Shown here piece by piece: positions 1 to 9,820 of a stretch of DNA of 64,000 nt. Location: contig NZ_QOIL01000008.1 of assembly GCF_003323745.1 (NCBI RefSeq), positions 124,001 to 188,000 of the forward strand, given 5' to 3'. A program made the position numbers and the translations under genes. How positions within the stretch are numbered: position 1 is the first letter of the stretch; the number at the start of each line of letters is the position of its first letter. Source of the DNA: Sphaerisporangium album. GTDB lineage: Bacteria > Actinomycetota > Actinomycetes > Streptosporangiales > Streptosporangiaceae. Under the pieces are notes generated by a model that was given only the letters and a program-made list of their open reading frames with translations, did not search any database and had not been told where the DNA came from.

Positions 1-348
1 TTACTGTTTCGCCGTTTCCGAACCGTTACCGGGTTGCGCGCAGTTCCTCGCCCGCCTTGCCGCCTCGGCCCCGGCCGGCCCCGCGGGGACCGGCCGCCGC
101 CCGGCGGGAAATGTGTACGGCCCGCGCCTCCCCGTGGCCGCCGCCTCTCCCCCGGAGGCGGCCTGCTGGGCGATCGTCCCCCCTCAGAGCGATCCCCCGG
201 AGTGGCCGCCTCCCCCGAAGAAGGCGACCGGCCAGGCGCGGGCCGTACACGATCAGGTGGGCCTCGGAAGACCCGTCAGGTGAGCCATGGAACGGACCAC
301 GGATCGGCTACGGAATGGGTCGCGGATTCGGCTACGGAAGGGCCGTGG
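1..348. other. left-edge region without a recognised gene
   Basis: Very GC-rich sequence downstream of the MMPL transporter gene. A 74-codon open frame on the minus strand (26-250) is Arg/Gly-rich, low in complexity and resembles no family I know, so I do not call it. A gene entering from the left edge cannot be excluded. Confidence 0.4.
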
Positions 349-2616
349 TCACACGCCGGCCGGGATCCGGTGGCGCGCCCGGAACGTGGGGTCCTCGTCG
401 TCCCTGTCGTCCTCGTCGTCGCCGTGCGAGAGCTGCGGCAGCCAGCCCAGCCAGCGCGGCAGGTACCAGTTCCAGTCGCCGAGCAGCTTCATCGTGGCCG
501 GCAGCAGCACCGCCCGGACGATCGTGGCGTCGATCAGGATCGCCGCCGCCAGGCCGACGCCCATCTGCATGAAGGTCAGCAGCGACAGGGTGGCGAAGGT
601 GGCGAAGACCGCGACCATGATGAGCGCCGCGCTGGTCACCACGCCCGCCGTCGAACGGATGCCGAAGGCGACGGCGTCCTCGGTCCGCATGCCCTTGTCG
701 TAGGCTTCGCGCACCCGGCTGAGGATGAACACGTGGTAGTCCATCGAGAGGCCGAAGAGGATCACGAAGAGGAACAGCGGGATCCAGTCGGTGATGTATC
801 CGGTCGAGGTGAAGCCCAGCAGGCCCTCGCCGTACCCCTTCTGGAAGACCAGGACGAGCACGCCGTACGCGGCGGCGACCGACAGCAGGTTCAGCAGGAT
901 CGCCTTGACCGCCACCACCAGCGAACGGAACGACGTCAGCAGCAGCAGGAACGCCAGGAGCAGGACGAACCCGAACACCAGCGGGATCGACCGGCCGAGC
1001 TGGTCGTTGAAGTCCATCGACCCGGCGATGTGGCCGGTGACGTGGGCCTCGCCGACCCCCGCGAGCGTCCCGGGGATCACCTTGTCGCGCAGGGTGCGCA
1101 CGGCGTGCTCGGCGGCGTCGCCCTCGCCCTTGAGGCCGACGGAGATCCGCGCGACCGTCCTGTCCGGGTTCACCTCGACGCCGAACGGCTCGTTGGCCTC
1201 CCCGGTCGCGAAGGCGCGCTCCTTGAACCTGTCGATGGCCGAGGTGACCTGCGGCGCGGTGACGTCGGCGGCCTTGAGCACGACCACGGCGGGCTCGTTG
1301 CCGCCCGGGAACGCCTGGTCGATCCGCTTGAACGTCTCGGCGATCGCGTAGTCGCCCTGGAGGTCGTCGAAGCCCTGCGGGCCGGTGCGCAGCGAGAACG
1401 CGGGGGCGGCCAGCGCCAGCAGCAGTCCGCCCGCGACGAGCGCGGACACGAGCGGGTGGCGCAGGACCGGCGTCAGCATGGCGTTCCAGACGCGGCCCTC
1501 GCCGCCGCGCCCGCCCAGCTTGCGCGCCCAGGTGACGCGGCCCCCGGTGACGAGGCGGACGGTGCCGTGGACGAGCCGCGCGTCGATCCTGTCGCCGATC
1601 AGCGAGAGCAGGGCCGGCAGGACGGTCAGCGAGCCGATCATCGCGACGAGGACGACGAGGATCGTGCCTTCCGCGAAGCCCATGAAGATGCCGTTCCCGG
1701 TGAGGAACATGCCCGCCATGGCGACCATGACCGTGATGCCGGAGATGAGGACCGCCCGTCCCGAGGTGGCCGCCGCGATCTCGATGGCGCGGCGCTTGTC
1801 CCGGCCCTTGGCCCTCTCTTCGCGCTCCCTGCGGATGTAGAAGAGGGAGTAGTCGACGCCGACGGCCAGGCCGATGAGCAGCATGAGGTTCGGGGTCGCG
1901 TCGTCCACGTGCAGCAGGTGGCTGGTCAGCCCCAGCAGGCCGGTGGCGCCGACGATGGCGGTCATGGCCAGGGCGAGCGGCACCAGCGCCGCGAGCAGCG
2001 CGCCGAACGCCGCCAGCAGGATGCCGAACGTGATCGGCAGCGAGAGCTGCTCCGCGCGGACGAAGTCCTTGTCGATCGCCTCGCCGATCATCTTGCCCGC
2101 GCTCGCGCCGCCCGCCTGCTCCACGCGCAGCTCGGGGAAGCTCTTCTGAACGGCGGCGACGGCGTCCAGGACGGGCCGCACCTTGGCGTCCGCGTCCGCC
2201 GCCGCGCCCTTCATGTCGAACTGGAGGAGCGTCGTGTGCCGGTCCTCGGTCACCGGCGACGGTTCGGCGTCGTACGGCGTCCTGACGTGCTCGACCTGAC
2301 CGGTGGCGGTGACCGCGTCCCTGACCTTGGCGACCGCCTCGCGGAACCGCGGGTCCGACACCGTCAGCGCGCCGTCCTTGGACTGGACCAGGACGACCTC
2401 GCTCGCGACCTCCTTGAAGTCGGCGCCGTCGAGGATCTGCCCGGCCTTGCGCGAGTCGCCGTTCTGGCTTTCGTAGTCCTTCATCTTCGCGGTGCCCACG
2501 GCGCTTCCGGCGAACGTCACCGCCGCCACGAAGGCCACCCAGATCAGGATCGCCGCCCATCTGTGGCGGGCGCTCCATCCGCCGATCGAGGCGGCCAGAT
2601 TCCTCCGGCGTCTCAT
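349..2616 (-). CDS. MMPL/RND-family membrane transporter
   Basis: A 755-residue integral membrane protein of the MMPL (mycobacterial membrane protein large) branch of the RND superfamily, expected to export lipids or hydrophobic compounds using the proton gradient. The typical duplicated layout is visible: one N-terminal membrane helix (about residues 18-40), an extracellular domain, a first helix bundle holding VGVDYSLFY (about 252-260), a second extracellular domain, and a second bundle holding LSMDYHVFI (about 623-632). The paired Asp-Tyr motifs match the proton-relay positions of the family. I chose the ATG at 2616 (protein begins MRRRRNLAAS) because GGGGAG lies just upstream; the frame stays open 20 codons further. 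It is transcribed divergently from the NUDIX gene, with a dyad in between (2687-2719). The substrate is unknown. Confidence 0.93.
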   Translation of the reverse strand: MRRRRNLAASIGGWSARHRWAAILIWVAFVAAVTFAGSAVGTAKMKDYESQNGDSRKAGQILDGADFKEVASEVVLVQSKDGALTVSDPRFREAVAKVRDAVTATGQVEHVRTPYDAEPSPVTEDRHTTLLQFDMKGAAADADAKVRPVLDAVAAVQKSFPELRVEQAGGASAGKMIGEAIDKDFVRAEQLSLPITFGILLAAFGALLAALVPLALAMTAIVGATGLLGLTSHLLHVDDATPNLMLLIGLAVGVDYSLFYIRREREERAKGRDKRRAIEIAAATSGRAVLISGITVMVAMAGMFLTGNGIFMGFAEGTILVVLVAMIGSLTVLPALLSLIGDRIDARLVHGTVRLVTGGRVTWARKLGGRGGEGRVWNAMLTPVLRHPLVSALVAGGLLLALAAPAFSLRTGPQGFDDLQGDYAIAETFKRIDQAFPGGNEPAVVVLKAADVTAPQVTSAIDRFKERAFATGEANEPFGVEVNPDRTVARISVGLKGEGDAAEHAVRTLRDKVIPGTLAGVGEAHVTGHIAGSMDFNDQLGRSIPLVFGFVLLLAFLLLLTSFRSLVVAVKAILLNLLSVAAAYGVLVLVFQKGYGEGLLGFTSTGYITDWIPLFLFVILFGLSMDYHVFILSRVREAYDKGMRTEDAVAFGIRSTAGVVTSAALIMVAVFATFATLSLLTFMQMGVGLAAAILIDATIVRAVLLPATMKLLGDWNWYLPRWLGWLPQLSHGDDEDDRDDEDPTFRARHRIPAGV

Positions 2617-2686
2617 CTGATTTCTCCCCCAGCGAGTCGTTTCTCTGAAGGTAGAAGCGGAGAGGCATCGGAACATCGGCCGGGAA

Positions 2687-2719
2687 ATCTACCTTGCGGA
2701 TACGGCAAAAGGGGTAGAT
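2687..2719. promoter_or_regulatory. inverted repeat between divergent genes, possible operator
   Basis: ATCTACC (2687-2693) and GGTAGAT (2713-2719) are perfect inverted arms around an AT-richer centre that itself holds TTGC/GCAA arms. It lies in the 184-bp divergent gap between the MMPL gene and the NUDIX gene, about 70 bp upstream of the MMPL start. A repressor site is plausible, but no regulator gene is adjacent. A related sequence (GGGTATCTACCC, about 3344-3355) sits just before the APC permease start. Confidence 0.35.
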
Positions 2720-2800
2720 CGCATCCGTCCCGTCCCCCCTCAGGCGTACGGGGGAGCCCCTAGGGGATGATCAGGACCGCCGCCGCACTACGGTCGGATC

Positions 2801-3289
2801 ATGGCCACTATCTCGTCGTCCGAGTTCTACACGCGGATCAACAAGACCCTCGCGGGGGCCGGGGCGCTCATCACCGACCCCGCGGGCCGCGTGCTGCTCG
2901 TCAAACCCAACTACCGCGATCACTGGATCTGGCCCGGCGGCCACGTGGACGAGGACGAGACGCCCGACCAGGCGTGCGCCCGCGAGGTCCACGAGGAACT
3001 CGGCTTGTTCCTGCCCGTCGGACGGCTGCTCGGCGTCCACTGGGTGCCGCCCTTCGGCGACCGTCCCATTCCGTTGGTCCACTTCCTCTTCGACTGCGGC
3101 ACCGTGCCGGACGGGGTGGGCGTCATCCTGCAGGAGGAGGAGCTGGACGCGCACGGCTTCTTCGACCTGCGCCAGGCGCGGGACCTGATGCCGTCGTATC
3201 TGATCAGAAGGCTGCACGCCGCCCTGGACGCCCGCGCCGACGGCACCACGTTCTACCTCACGGGAGGCTCGCCCGCGATGGCCCGCTGA
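2801..3289 (+). CDS. NUDIX hydrolase
   Basis: A 162-residue NUDIX-fold pyrophosphohydrolase. The complete NUDIX box is present at about residues 47-69 (G-x5-E-x7-REVHEELG-x), including the REVHEEL core whose glutamates bind the catalytic divalent metal. Substrates of this family are nucleoside diphosphates linked to another group, for example oxidised nucleotides or nucleotide sugars; which one applies here cannot be told from sequence. The ATG at 2801 has no Shine-Dalgarno sequence, but TACGGT lies about six bases upstream, consistent with a leaderless transcript, which is common in actinomycetes. It precedes the APC permease on the same strand with a gap of about 70 bp. Confidence 0.9.
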   Translation: MATISSSEFYTRINKTLAGAGALITDPAGRVLLVKPNYRDHWIWPGGHVDEDETPDQACAREVHEELGLFLPVGRLLGVHWVPPFGDRPIPLVHFLFDCGTVPDGVGVILQEEELDAHGFFDLRQARDLMPSYLIRRLHAALDARADGTTFYLTGGSPAMAR

Positions 3290-3359
3290 CCACCAACCCG
3301 GGCACTACGCGGGGCTCGCCGTGGTAAACCGGCACTGACCTGGGGGTATCTACCCTGGC

Positions 3360-5282
3360 GTGACCGGGGGCGATGCGAAGAGGCGGAGAGTGGCGCGGTG
3401 GCTCTTCGCGGGGCCGCCGTCCAGAGACGGCGAGACGCCGCCCGGCGAGGGGCATCCGTGGTGGCGGGTCATGTGCCTCACGGGCGTCGACTACTTCTCG
3501 ACGCTCGGATACCAGCCGGGCATCGCGTTCCTCGCCGCGGGCGCGCTGTCGCCGGTCGCCACGCTCGTGCTGGTCGCCGTGACGCTGTTCGGCGCGCTCC
3601 CGATCTACCGGCACGTCGCGGAGGAGAGCCCGCACGGGCGCGGCAGCATCTCCATGCTCCAGCGCTACCTGCCCGGATGGCCGGGGAAGTTCCTGGTGCT
3701 CGTGCTGCTCGGCTTCCTCGCCACCGACTTCATCATCACGATCACCCTGTCCTCGGCCGACGCGACGGCGCACGTCATCGAGAACCCCTTCTCGCCCGAC
3801 GTGCTGCGCGGCCACCGGATCGGCGTGACACTGGCGTTCATCGCGCTGCTGGCCGTGGTGTTCCTCATCGGCTTCGGCGAGGCGATCGGCATCGCCGTCG
3901 GGCTCGTCTCGGTGTACCTCGCGCTCAACCTGGTCGTCGTGGCGGTCGCGGTCGGGCACCTGTTCACCGAGCCCGCGCTGGTGGTCGGCTGGGAGCGGCT
4001 GCTGGCCGCGCGCTATCCGTCGCCGCTGCTCCTGGCCGGGGTGGCGCTGCTGGTGTTCCCCAGGCTGGCGCTCGGGCTGTCGGGCTTCGAGACCGGCGTG
4101 GCCGTGATGCCGCTGATCCGAGGGCGCGAGGGCGACGACCCCGAGCGTCCGGAGGGCAGGATCCGCGGCGCGAAACGGCTGCTCACCACCGCCGCTGTGA
4201 TCATGAGCTTCATGCTGATCGCCACCAGCTTCACCACGGCCGTGCTGATCCCGCCCGAGCAGTTCCAGCCGGGCGGCAAGGCCAACGGGCGGGCCCTCGC
4301 CTACCTCGCGCACGCCTACCTCGGCGAGGGGTTCGGCACGGTGTACGACCTCAGCACGATCACGATCCTGTGGTTCGCGGGGGCGTCCGCCATGGCGGGC
4401 CTGCTCACGGTCGTGCCGCGCTACCTGCCCAAGTTCGGCATGGCCCCGCACTGGGCGGCGGCCACCCGTCCGCTGACGGTCGTCTTCACCGCCGTGGCGT
4501 TCGGCATCACCTTCCTCTTCAAGGCCGACGTCGACGCGCAGGGCGGCGCGTACGCGACGGGCGTGCTCGTCGTGATCCTGTCGGCGGCGCTGGCCGTGAC
4601 CCTGTCCGCGCGCCGGCGCGGGGACCGGCGCCGGCTCGCCCACTACATCGCGATCACGGCGGTGCTGCTGTACACCACCGTGGCCAACATCTTCGAGCGG
4701 CCGGAAGGCATCAAGATCGCGTCGTTCTTCATCGGCACGATCATCCTGACGTCCTTCGTCTCGCGCGCCACTCGTTCGCTGGAGCTGCGCGTGGAAGGGG
4801 TCACGCTGGACGCGCGCGCCCGCGAGTTCGTCCGGGAGGCCGTCGCGTCCGGGCAGCTCCCGCTCCTCGCGACCAACCCCGAGGACCGCGGGCGCGTGGA
4901 CTACCGCGACAAGGCGCGGCGCGCCCGCCAGTTGCACCACCTGCCGCGCGGCACGCCGACGCTGTTCCTGGAGGTGTCGATCAGCGACGCCTCGGACTTC
5001 AGCAGTACCGTCGAGGTGAAGGGCGAGCGGCGTCAGGGCTGCCGGTTCCTCACGGCCGGCAGCCCGTCCGCGCCGAACGCGATCGCCGCGATCCTGCTCC
5101 ACCTGCGCGACACGACCGGGATCGTCCCGCAGGTGTACTTCCGCTGGGCCGAGGGCAACCCGGTGATCGCGTTCGTCGGCTATCTGATCCTCGGCGGCGG
5201 GGACGTGGCGCCGCTGACCCGCGAGATCCTCCGCCGGGCCGAGCCGGACGTGAGCCGCCGTCCCCGGGTGCACGTCGGTTGA
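3360..5282 (+). CDS. APC-superfamily amino-acid-type permease
   Basis: A 640-residue polytopic membrane protein with about 12 hydrophobic segments over residues 40-460, followed by a soluble C-terminal part of roughly 160 residues. The N-terminal [16 protein letters not shown] resembles the unwound first helix of APC transporters. The long cytoplasmic tail is shared with a group of actinobacterial permeases usually labelled amino acid transporter, and it superficially recalls KUP potassium transporters. I take GTG 3360, the most upstream start in frame, but its ribosome-binding signal is poor; GTG 3390 is possible. The gene ends 33 bp from the convergent sugar-nucleotide gene. Substrate unknown. 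Confidence 0.78.
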   Translation: MTGGDAKRRRVARWLFAGPPSRDGETPPGEGHPWWRVMCLTGVDYFSTLGYQPGIAFLAAGALSPVATLVLVAVTLFGALPIYRHVAEESPHGRGSISMLQRYLPGWPGKFLVLVLLGFLATDFIITITLSSADATAHVIENPFSPDVLRGHRIGVTLAFIALLAVVFLIGFGEAIGIAVGLVSVYLALNLVVVAVAVGHLFTEPALVVGWERLLAARYPSPLLLAGVALLVFPRLALGLSGFETGVAVMPLIRGREGDDPERPEGRIRGAKRLLTTAAVIMSFMLIATSFTTAVLIPPEQFQPGGKANGRALAYLAHAYLGEGFGTVYDLSTITILWFAGASAMAGLLTVVPRYLPKFGMAPHWAAATRPLTVVFTAVAFGITFLFKADVDAQGGAYATGVLVVILSAALAVTLSARRRGDRRRLAHYIAITAVLLYTTVANIFERPEGIKIASFFIGTIILTSFVSRATRSLELRVEGVTLDARAREFVREAVASGQLPLLATNPEDRGRVDYRDKARRARQLHHLPRGTPTLFLEVSISDASDFSSTVEVKGERRQGCRFLTAGSPSAPNAIAAILLHLRDTTGIVPQVYFRWAEGNPVIAFVGYLILGGGDVAPLTREILRRAEPDVSRRPRVHVG

Positions 5283-5315
5283 CGGAGGACGCGCGGCTGC
5301 GGCTTTCGGCGGGTG

Positions 5316-6296
5316 TCAGGACGCGGGGCGGCTCTTCTCCAGCAGCGCGCGCTCGAACCACGCGATCGTGCGGCGCAGACCGGTGTCCACGTCCACCAGG
5401 GGACGCCAGCCGAGCCGGTCGGCGGCCAGCGAAGTGTCCGGGCGGCGCACGGCGGGGTCGTCCACCGGCCGGTCGACGAACGTGATCGGCGAGGACGAGC
5501 CCGTGAGGTCGCGGATCATCGTGGCCAGCTCCAGCATGGACAGCTCCGAGGGGTTGCCGATGTTCACCGGCCCCGCGAAGCCGCTGCCCGCCAGCCGGAG
5601 CACACCCTCGACGGTGTCGTCCACATAGCAGACCGAGCGGGTCTGGGCGCCGTCGCCCGTGACGGTGATCGGCTCGCCCATGAGGGCCTGGCGGACGAAC
5701 GTCGGGATCGCCCGGCCGTCGTGCGGCCGCATGCGCGGACCGTAGGTGTTGAAGATGCGCACGATGGCCGTGTCCACGCCGTGCGATTCGCGGTAGGCGG
5801 TGGTCAGCGACTCGGAGAACCGCTTGGCCTCGTCGTACACGCTCCTCGGGCCGACCGGGTTGACGTTGCCCCAGTACGTCTCGCGCTGCGGGTGCTCCAG
5901 CGGGTCGCCGTACACCTCGCTCGTGGACGCCAGCACGAAACGGGCCCCCTTCTCGCGGGCCAGGCCGAGCGCGTGCAGCGTGCCGAGGCTGCCCACCTTG
6001 AGCGTCGCGATCGGGTGGCGCAGGTAGTCGGTAGGCGAGGCGGCGGAGGCGAAGTGCAGGACGAGGTCCACGTCGCCAGGCACGTGGACGTACCCGGTCA
6101 GATCACACTCGACCAGGCGGAACCTCGGGCGTCCGATCAGGTGCTCCACGTTGGCGGGCGTGCCGGTGAGGAAGTTGTCCATGCAGATCACGGACGCGCC
6201 CCCGGCCAGCAGCCGCTCACACAGATGCGACCCGAGAAACCCCGCACCCCCGGTCACGACCACCCGCCGCACCACCCGCGCCGCCGGGGCGCTCAT
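5316..6296 (-). CDS. NAD-dependent epimerase/dehydratase, UDP-glucuronate decarboxylase-like
   Basis: A 326-residue extended short-chain dehydrogenase acting on nucleotide sugars. The NAD-binding [10 protein letters not shown] lies at about residues 17-26, and the catalytic Tyr/Lys pair lies in SVYDEAKRF. The block [14 protein letters not shown] followed by [16 protein letters not shown] is characteristic of the UDP-xylose synthase (UXS) group, which converts UDP-glucuronate to UDP-xylose. The alternatives are a UDP-glucose 4-epimerase or an epimerase acting on the ADP-heptose made by neighbouring enzymes; no separate HldD-type epimerase is evident in this locus. The ATG at 6296 overlaps the stop of the upstream glycosyltransferase (ATGA), so this is the last gene of the leftward glycan operon. 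Confidence 0.85.
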   Translation of the reverse strand: MSAPAARVVRRVVVTGGAGFLGSHLCERLLAGGASVICMDNFLTGTPANVEHLIGRPRFRLVECDLTGYVHVPGDVDLVLHFASAASPTDYLRHPIATLKVGSLGTLHALGLAREKGARFVLASTSEVYGDPLEHPQRETYWGNVNPVGPRSVYDEAKRFSESLTTAYRESHGVDTAIVRIFNTYGPRMRPHDGRAIPTFVRQALMGEPITVTGDGAQTRSVCYVDDTVEGVLRLAGSGFAGPVNIGNPSELSMLELATMIRDLTGSSSPITFVDRPVDDPAVRRPDTSLAADRLGWRPLVDVDTGLRRTIAWFERALLEKSRPAS

Positions 6297-7441
6297 CGGG
6301 CGACCCCCGCTTCCAGCAGGCCGAGGGCGGCGTCCAGCACCGTCTCGGTGCCGATCTCCAGCAGCCCCGGGTCGGGACGGTTGTCGTGCGGGTCCCCCGA
6401 CCGTCCGGCCCACAGGGCGATGTGACGGCCGTCGGGCGGCGGACCCCACTGGTCGGGCGAGACCGGGCCGAACAGGACGACCGACGGCGTCGCGTAGGCG
6501 GTCGCGAGGTGCGCCACCCCCGTGTCCCCGCACACCAGCAGCCGCGCGCCCGCGACGAGGTGGGCGAGATCCCGCAGGCCGGTGCGTCCGGCCAGCACCC
6601 ATTCCACGGGCAGCCCGGCGAGCGTGCCCACCCGGAAGGCCAGCGACCGCTCCGACGCGTCCCCGGTGACCAGCACCCGGTGGCCCTGCGCGGCGAGCGC
6701 GGCGGCCACCTCGGCGAACCGCTCCACCGGCCAGCACCGCGCCCGCGACGCCGCGCCGGGATGGACGACGACGTACCCGGGCGCGCCGGGGCCGGGCGGC
6801 TCCGGAGGGTCGAGCAGCAGGTCGGACGGGTCGGCGGCGATGCCGTACCACTCCAGCAGGTCGCACCACCGCCGCACCTCGTGGGTCTTGCGGCTCCACG
6901 GCGGGCCGTCCAGGCCGGGGAACTCCGGGTGGGCGTGGGTGAGCAGCCGTCCCGGCCGGGTGCGCGAGAGCGCCACGATGCTCTCCGGGCCCCGGCCGTG
7001 CAGGTTCACCGCGATATCGGGCCGCTCGACCGGCACGGGACCGGGGCCGGACACGTCGAGCTGCGCGTCCACAGCCGAGATCAGCGAGACCAGGCCCGAC
7101 AGGGACGCGGGCGCGGCCAGCACGAGACGGTGCCCCGGGTGGGCCCTGCGCAGCGCCCGCAGCGCCGGCACGGCGGTGAGCAGGTCACCGAGCCCGAGCC
7201 CCCGCAGCACCAGCAACACCGGCGCGTCGGGCCTCCTGCCCGGCACCCGCCGCCCGGACGGCGCGCTCCGGACGATCGCCGTCGGTTCCCCCGGGTTGAT
7301 GCGGCGCGTCGCGGGCCGCCAGGTGTACGGACGCCGGTCGGTCTGCGGTGCGTGCGGGACGGTCTGGGGGACGGTCTGGGGGACGCGGGCGGGGATACGA
7401 CGCGGCGTCCTCGCCCGAGGAGGGCGTTCGTTCACGGCCAT
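6293..7441 (-). CDS. glycosyltransferase family 9 (heptosyltransferase-like)
   Basis: A 382-residue GT9 protein, the family of ADP-heptose:LPS heptosyltransferases. Seen here: [16 protein letters not shown] at the start of the Rossmann domain, [21 protein letters not shown], then [23 protein letters not shown], the nucleotide-binding block of the family. Residues 1 to about 70 form a Pro/Arg/Thr-rich extension before the fold. I chose the ATG at 7441 (MAVNERPP), which overlaps the preceding dehydrogenase gene by 10 bp; the frame is open far upstream, but that part overlaps the dehydrogenase. With the GmhA, HldE and GmhB homologues nearby, a heptosyl donor is likely. A second GT9 gene (11694-12932) suggests at least two such transfers. 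Confidence 0.85.
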   Translation of the reverse strand: MAVNERPPRARTPRRIPARVPQTVPQTVPHAPQTDRRPYTWRPATRRINPGEPTAIVRSAPSGRRVPGRRPDAPVLLVLRGLGLGDLLTAVPALRALRRAHPGHRLVLAAPASLSGLVSLISAVDAQLDVSGPGPVPVERPDIAVNLHGRGPESIVALSRTRPGRLLTHAHPEFPGLDGPPWSRKTHEVRRWCDLLEWYGIAADPSDLLLDPPEPPGPGAPGYVVVHPGAASRARCWPVERFAEVAAALAAQGHRVLVTGDASERSLAFRVGTLAGLPVEWVLAGRTGLRDLAHLVAGARLLVCGDTGVAHLATAYATPSVVLFGPVSPDQWGPPPDGRHIALWAGRSGDPHDNRPDPGLLEIGTETVLDAALGLLEAGVAR

Positions 7442-8382
7442 GACGTCTCCCGCGCCGGGCACACGACCAGCTCCCGTACCTCGCAGCCCCGGGGCATGCC
7501 GAGCGCGAAGACCACGGTGGCCGCGACGTCCTCTGGGCTGTTCAGGTCGGCGTCGGGGCCGGGTTTGTACTGGTCGTCCCGGTCGTCGAAGAACGGCGTG
7601 CGCATGCCGCCGGGCACCAGCAGCGTGACCCCGACCCGCCCGGCGAGCTCGGCCGCCAGCGCGCGGGTGAACCCGACCACGCCCGCCTTGGCCGCGCAGT
7701 ACGCGGTGGCGTCGCTCACCGAGCGCAGGCCCAGCGTCGAGGCCACCGTGACGACCCGGCCGCCCGAGCGCGTCAGGTACGGCAGCGCCGCCCTGATCAC
7801 GGAGACCGTGCCCAGCAGGTTGACGTGGATCACGCGTTCCCACTCATCCGCCCCGACCTTCTCCAGCGGCCCGCACCGGTCGATGCCGGCGGCCGTCACC
7901 ACCCCGTAGAGCCCGCCCGCCCGCTCGGCCAGCTCGCGTACGGCCCGCTCGGCCTGCTCACGGTCGGCGAGATCGGCCACCACGTGATCGCCGGGGGCGA
8001 CGCCGCCCATGAGGTCGCGGCCGCCCGCTCGGCCGGCGCCGCCCCCTCGGTCACCGCCGCCGGTGAGGCCGCCATCGGTGAGGCCGCCGCGATGCCCGTT
8101 GCCGGACCCCGGCGCCGTCCCGCCCGGCTTCACGAGCGGATCGACCGCTTCCCGCATCCCCGCCTCCGCCGTCAGTGCGCCGTCGCGGCTCGCGTGCTCG
8201 GCGCGGGCCGCACGGCCCCGTCCGGCGGGAGCGCGGCCGTGCGTCGCGTACGCGGGCTCGGCGGCGTCCGGGGGAGCGGTGACGTCGATCACCAGGGGGC
8301 GGCCGCCCGCTCGGGCGACGGCGGTCACCGTGGCCCTTCCCAGGCCCGACGCCCCGCCGGTGACCAGGATGTTTCCGATCAT
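7432..8382 (-). CDS. short-chain dehydrogenase/reductase with a long Gly-rich insertion
   Basis: A 316-residue classical SDR oxidoreductase. The NAD(P)-binding TGGASGLG is at residues 8-15, the fold motif VVTAAG at about 161-166, then VNLLG, a catalytic Ser in TVASTLG, and YCAAK holding the catalytic Tyr and Lys. Between the second and third strands lies an unusual stretch of about 100 residues (roughly 34-133) rich in Gly, Ala, Arg and Asp, which is why the protein is longer than the usual 250. The start at 8382 is well supported by AGGAGGA a few bases upstream; an ATG 69 bp further up is unlikely. Context suggests oxidation or reduction of a sugar or nucleotide sugar in the glycan locus; the substrate cannot be read from sequence. 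Confidence 0.85.
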   Translation of the reverse strand: MIGNILVTGGASGLGRATVTAVARAGGRPLVIDVTAPPDAAEPAYATHGRAPAGRGRAARAEHASRDGALTAEAGMREAVDPLVKPGGTAPGSGNGHRGGLTDGGLTGGGDRGGGAGRAGGRDLMGGVAPGDHVVADLADREQAERAVRELAERAGGLYGVVTAAGIDRCGPLEKVGADEWERVIHVNLLGTVSVIRAALPYLTRSGGRVVTVASTLGLRSVSDATAYCAAKAGVVGFTRALAAELAGRVGVTLLVPGGMRTPFFDDRDDQYKPGPDADLNSPEDVAATVVFALGMPRGCEVRELVVCPARETSWP

Positions 8383-8461
8383 CGATGTTCCTCCTGTTTC
8401 CCGGGGGGCTTCGGTCCGCTGCGGGCGACGTGACGGCCGGTCCGCCGTCACGCGCGGGTGC

Positions 8462-9820
8462 TCACCTGACCCCCTGGACGGCGGCGATCAGGCCGCTGGT
8501 GGAGTGTCCGGACGCGGTGGGCAGCACGACGACCTCCCCGCCCGCGCGCCGCACCGCGTCCGCCTCGGGCAGGTCGAACCCGGTGTAGTCGCCGCCCTTC
8601 ACCCACACGTCGGGGCGCAGGCGCTCGATCAGCTCGGACGGGGTGTCCTCGGCGAAGACGGCGACCGCGTCCACGCAGCCGAGCGCGCGCAGGATCTCCA
8701 TCCGGTCGTGCTCGGTGACGACCGGCCGGCCCGGACCCTTGAGCCGCCGGACCGACTCGTCGGAGTTCACGCACACGATGAGCGCGTCGCCGAGCGCCCG
8801 CGCCTGCCGCAGCAGCCGGACGTGCCCGGCGTGCAGCAGGTCGAAGCAGCCGCCCGTGGCGATCAGCCTGCCACCGGTCGCCCGGACGTGGGCCGCGAGC
8901 TCCATGGCCGTGCGCGGCCTGGCCGCCGGCGCGGGGTCGGGCAGGCGGATCGCGGCGGCGCCCCCGGCCTCGACGAACCGCGTCGCCTCGGCCACCGCGC
9001 ACGCCACCGCCTCCCCGGCGGGGGCCCCCGCGCGCAGGGCGAGGGCCGCCGACGAGGCGAACCGGTCGCCCGCGCCGCAGGTGTCCCTGCCGAAGACGAG
9101 CGCGGGCGGCGGCACGCGAGTCGTCCGCCCGCCGCGGCGGCACAGCACGGCCCCGCGCTCGCCCAGCGTGACGGCGACCGCCTCGGCGTGCAGCTCGTTC
9201 ACCAGCAGGCGGGCGGCGGGCTCGGGCCCGGTGTACCGCTGGGCGCACAGGACGGCGGCCTCCGCCTGGTTCGGGATGACGAGCGCGCAGCCGGGCACGG
9301 GAATCGAGCCCTTCGGGTGCGGGTCCCACACCAGCGGTACGGTCAGCCGGTTGAGCAGGTCGCGGACGGTCTCGCTCGCGCCGCGCCCGTAGTCCGACAC
9401 CAGGACGGCGCCCGCGCCGCGCAGCGCCCGCGCGGCCCGGTCGCCCTCGTGCCCCTCGGGGCCGCGCCAGGCGCGCCCGTCGCCGGTGTCGATCCTGACC
9501 AGCGTCTGGTCGCGGGCGCGCACCCGTGTCTTGCGGGACGTCGTCCCGCGCAGCGGCAGCCGTACGACCTCGCAGAACCCCGACAGCAGCGCGCGCAGCC
9601 CGCGGCCGGGCGCGTCCTCGCCGAGCGCCGTGATGAGCACGACCTCGGCTCCCTCGCGCGCGGCCAGCAGCGCGGCGAGCCCCGCGCCGCCCGGCCTGCG
9701 GTGCTCGGCGCGGCCGGACACGACCGGGACCGGCGCGTCCGGGCACAGCCGGTCGGCGTCGCCCTCGATGTCCACGTCGAGCAGCGAGTCCCCGACGACG
9801 ACGATGGGCCCGGCCCTCAT
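8462..9820 (-). CDS. hldE: bifunctional heptose-7-phosphate kinase / heptose-1-phosphate adenylyltransferase (HldE-like)
   Basis: A 452-residue two-domain enzyme. The N-terminal PfkB-type kinase (about 1-310) begins VVVGDSLLDVDIEGD and carries the catalytic anion-hole motif GAGDRF. The C-terminal nucleotidyltransferase (about 325-452) carries TGGCFDLLHAGHVRLL with the HxGH signature. In Gram-negative bacteria this enzyme phosphorylates D-glycero-beta-D-manno-heptose 7-phosphate at C1 and, after GmhB removes the 7-phosphate, adds AMP to form ADP-heptose. Finding the fused form beside GmhA and GmhB homologues argues for the complete route here. The ATG at 9820 overlaps the isomerase stop (ATGA). 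A 79-bp gap to the following dehydrogenase gene is the largest in the operon. Confidence 0.9.
   Translation of the reverse strand: MRAGPIVVVGDSLLDVDIEGDADRLCPDAPVPVVSGRAEHRRPGGAGLAALLAAREGAEVVLITALGEDAPGRGLRALLSGFCEVVRLPLRGTTSRKTRVRARDQTLVRIDTGDGRAWRGPEGHEGDRAARALRGAGAVLVSDYGRGASETVRDLLNRLTVPLVWDPHPKGSIPVPGCALVIPNQAEAAVLCAQRYTGPEPAARLLVNELHAEAVAVTLGERGAVLCRRGGRTTRVPPPALVFGRDTCGAGDRFASSAALALRAGAPAGEAVACAVAEATRFVEAGGAAAIRLPDPAPAARPRTAMELAAHVRATGGRLIATGGCFDLLHAGHVRLLRQARALGDALIVCVNSDESVRRLKGPGRPVVTEHDRMEILRALGCVDAVAVFAEDTPSELIERLRPDVWVKGGDYTGFDLPEADAVRRAGGEVVVLPTASGHSTSGLIAAVQGVR

Noticed and set aside
34-2763. A 909-codon open frame opposite the MMPL gene
   Set aside because: Antisense shadow of a GC-rich gene. 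Its product is Arg/Asp/His-rich with no family motifs, while the other strand codes a full MMPL transporter.
7432-8382. HldD-type ADP-heptose 6-epimerase
   Set aside because: HldD is an extended SDR with other motifs; this protein has classical SDR motifs (TGGASGLG, YCAAK) and a different insertion.
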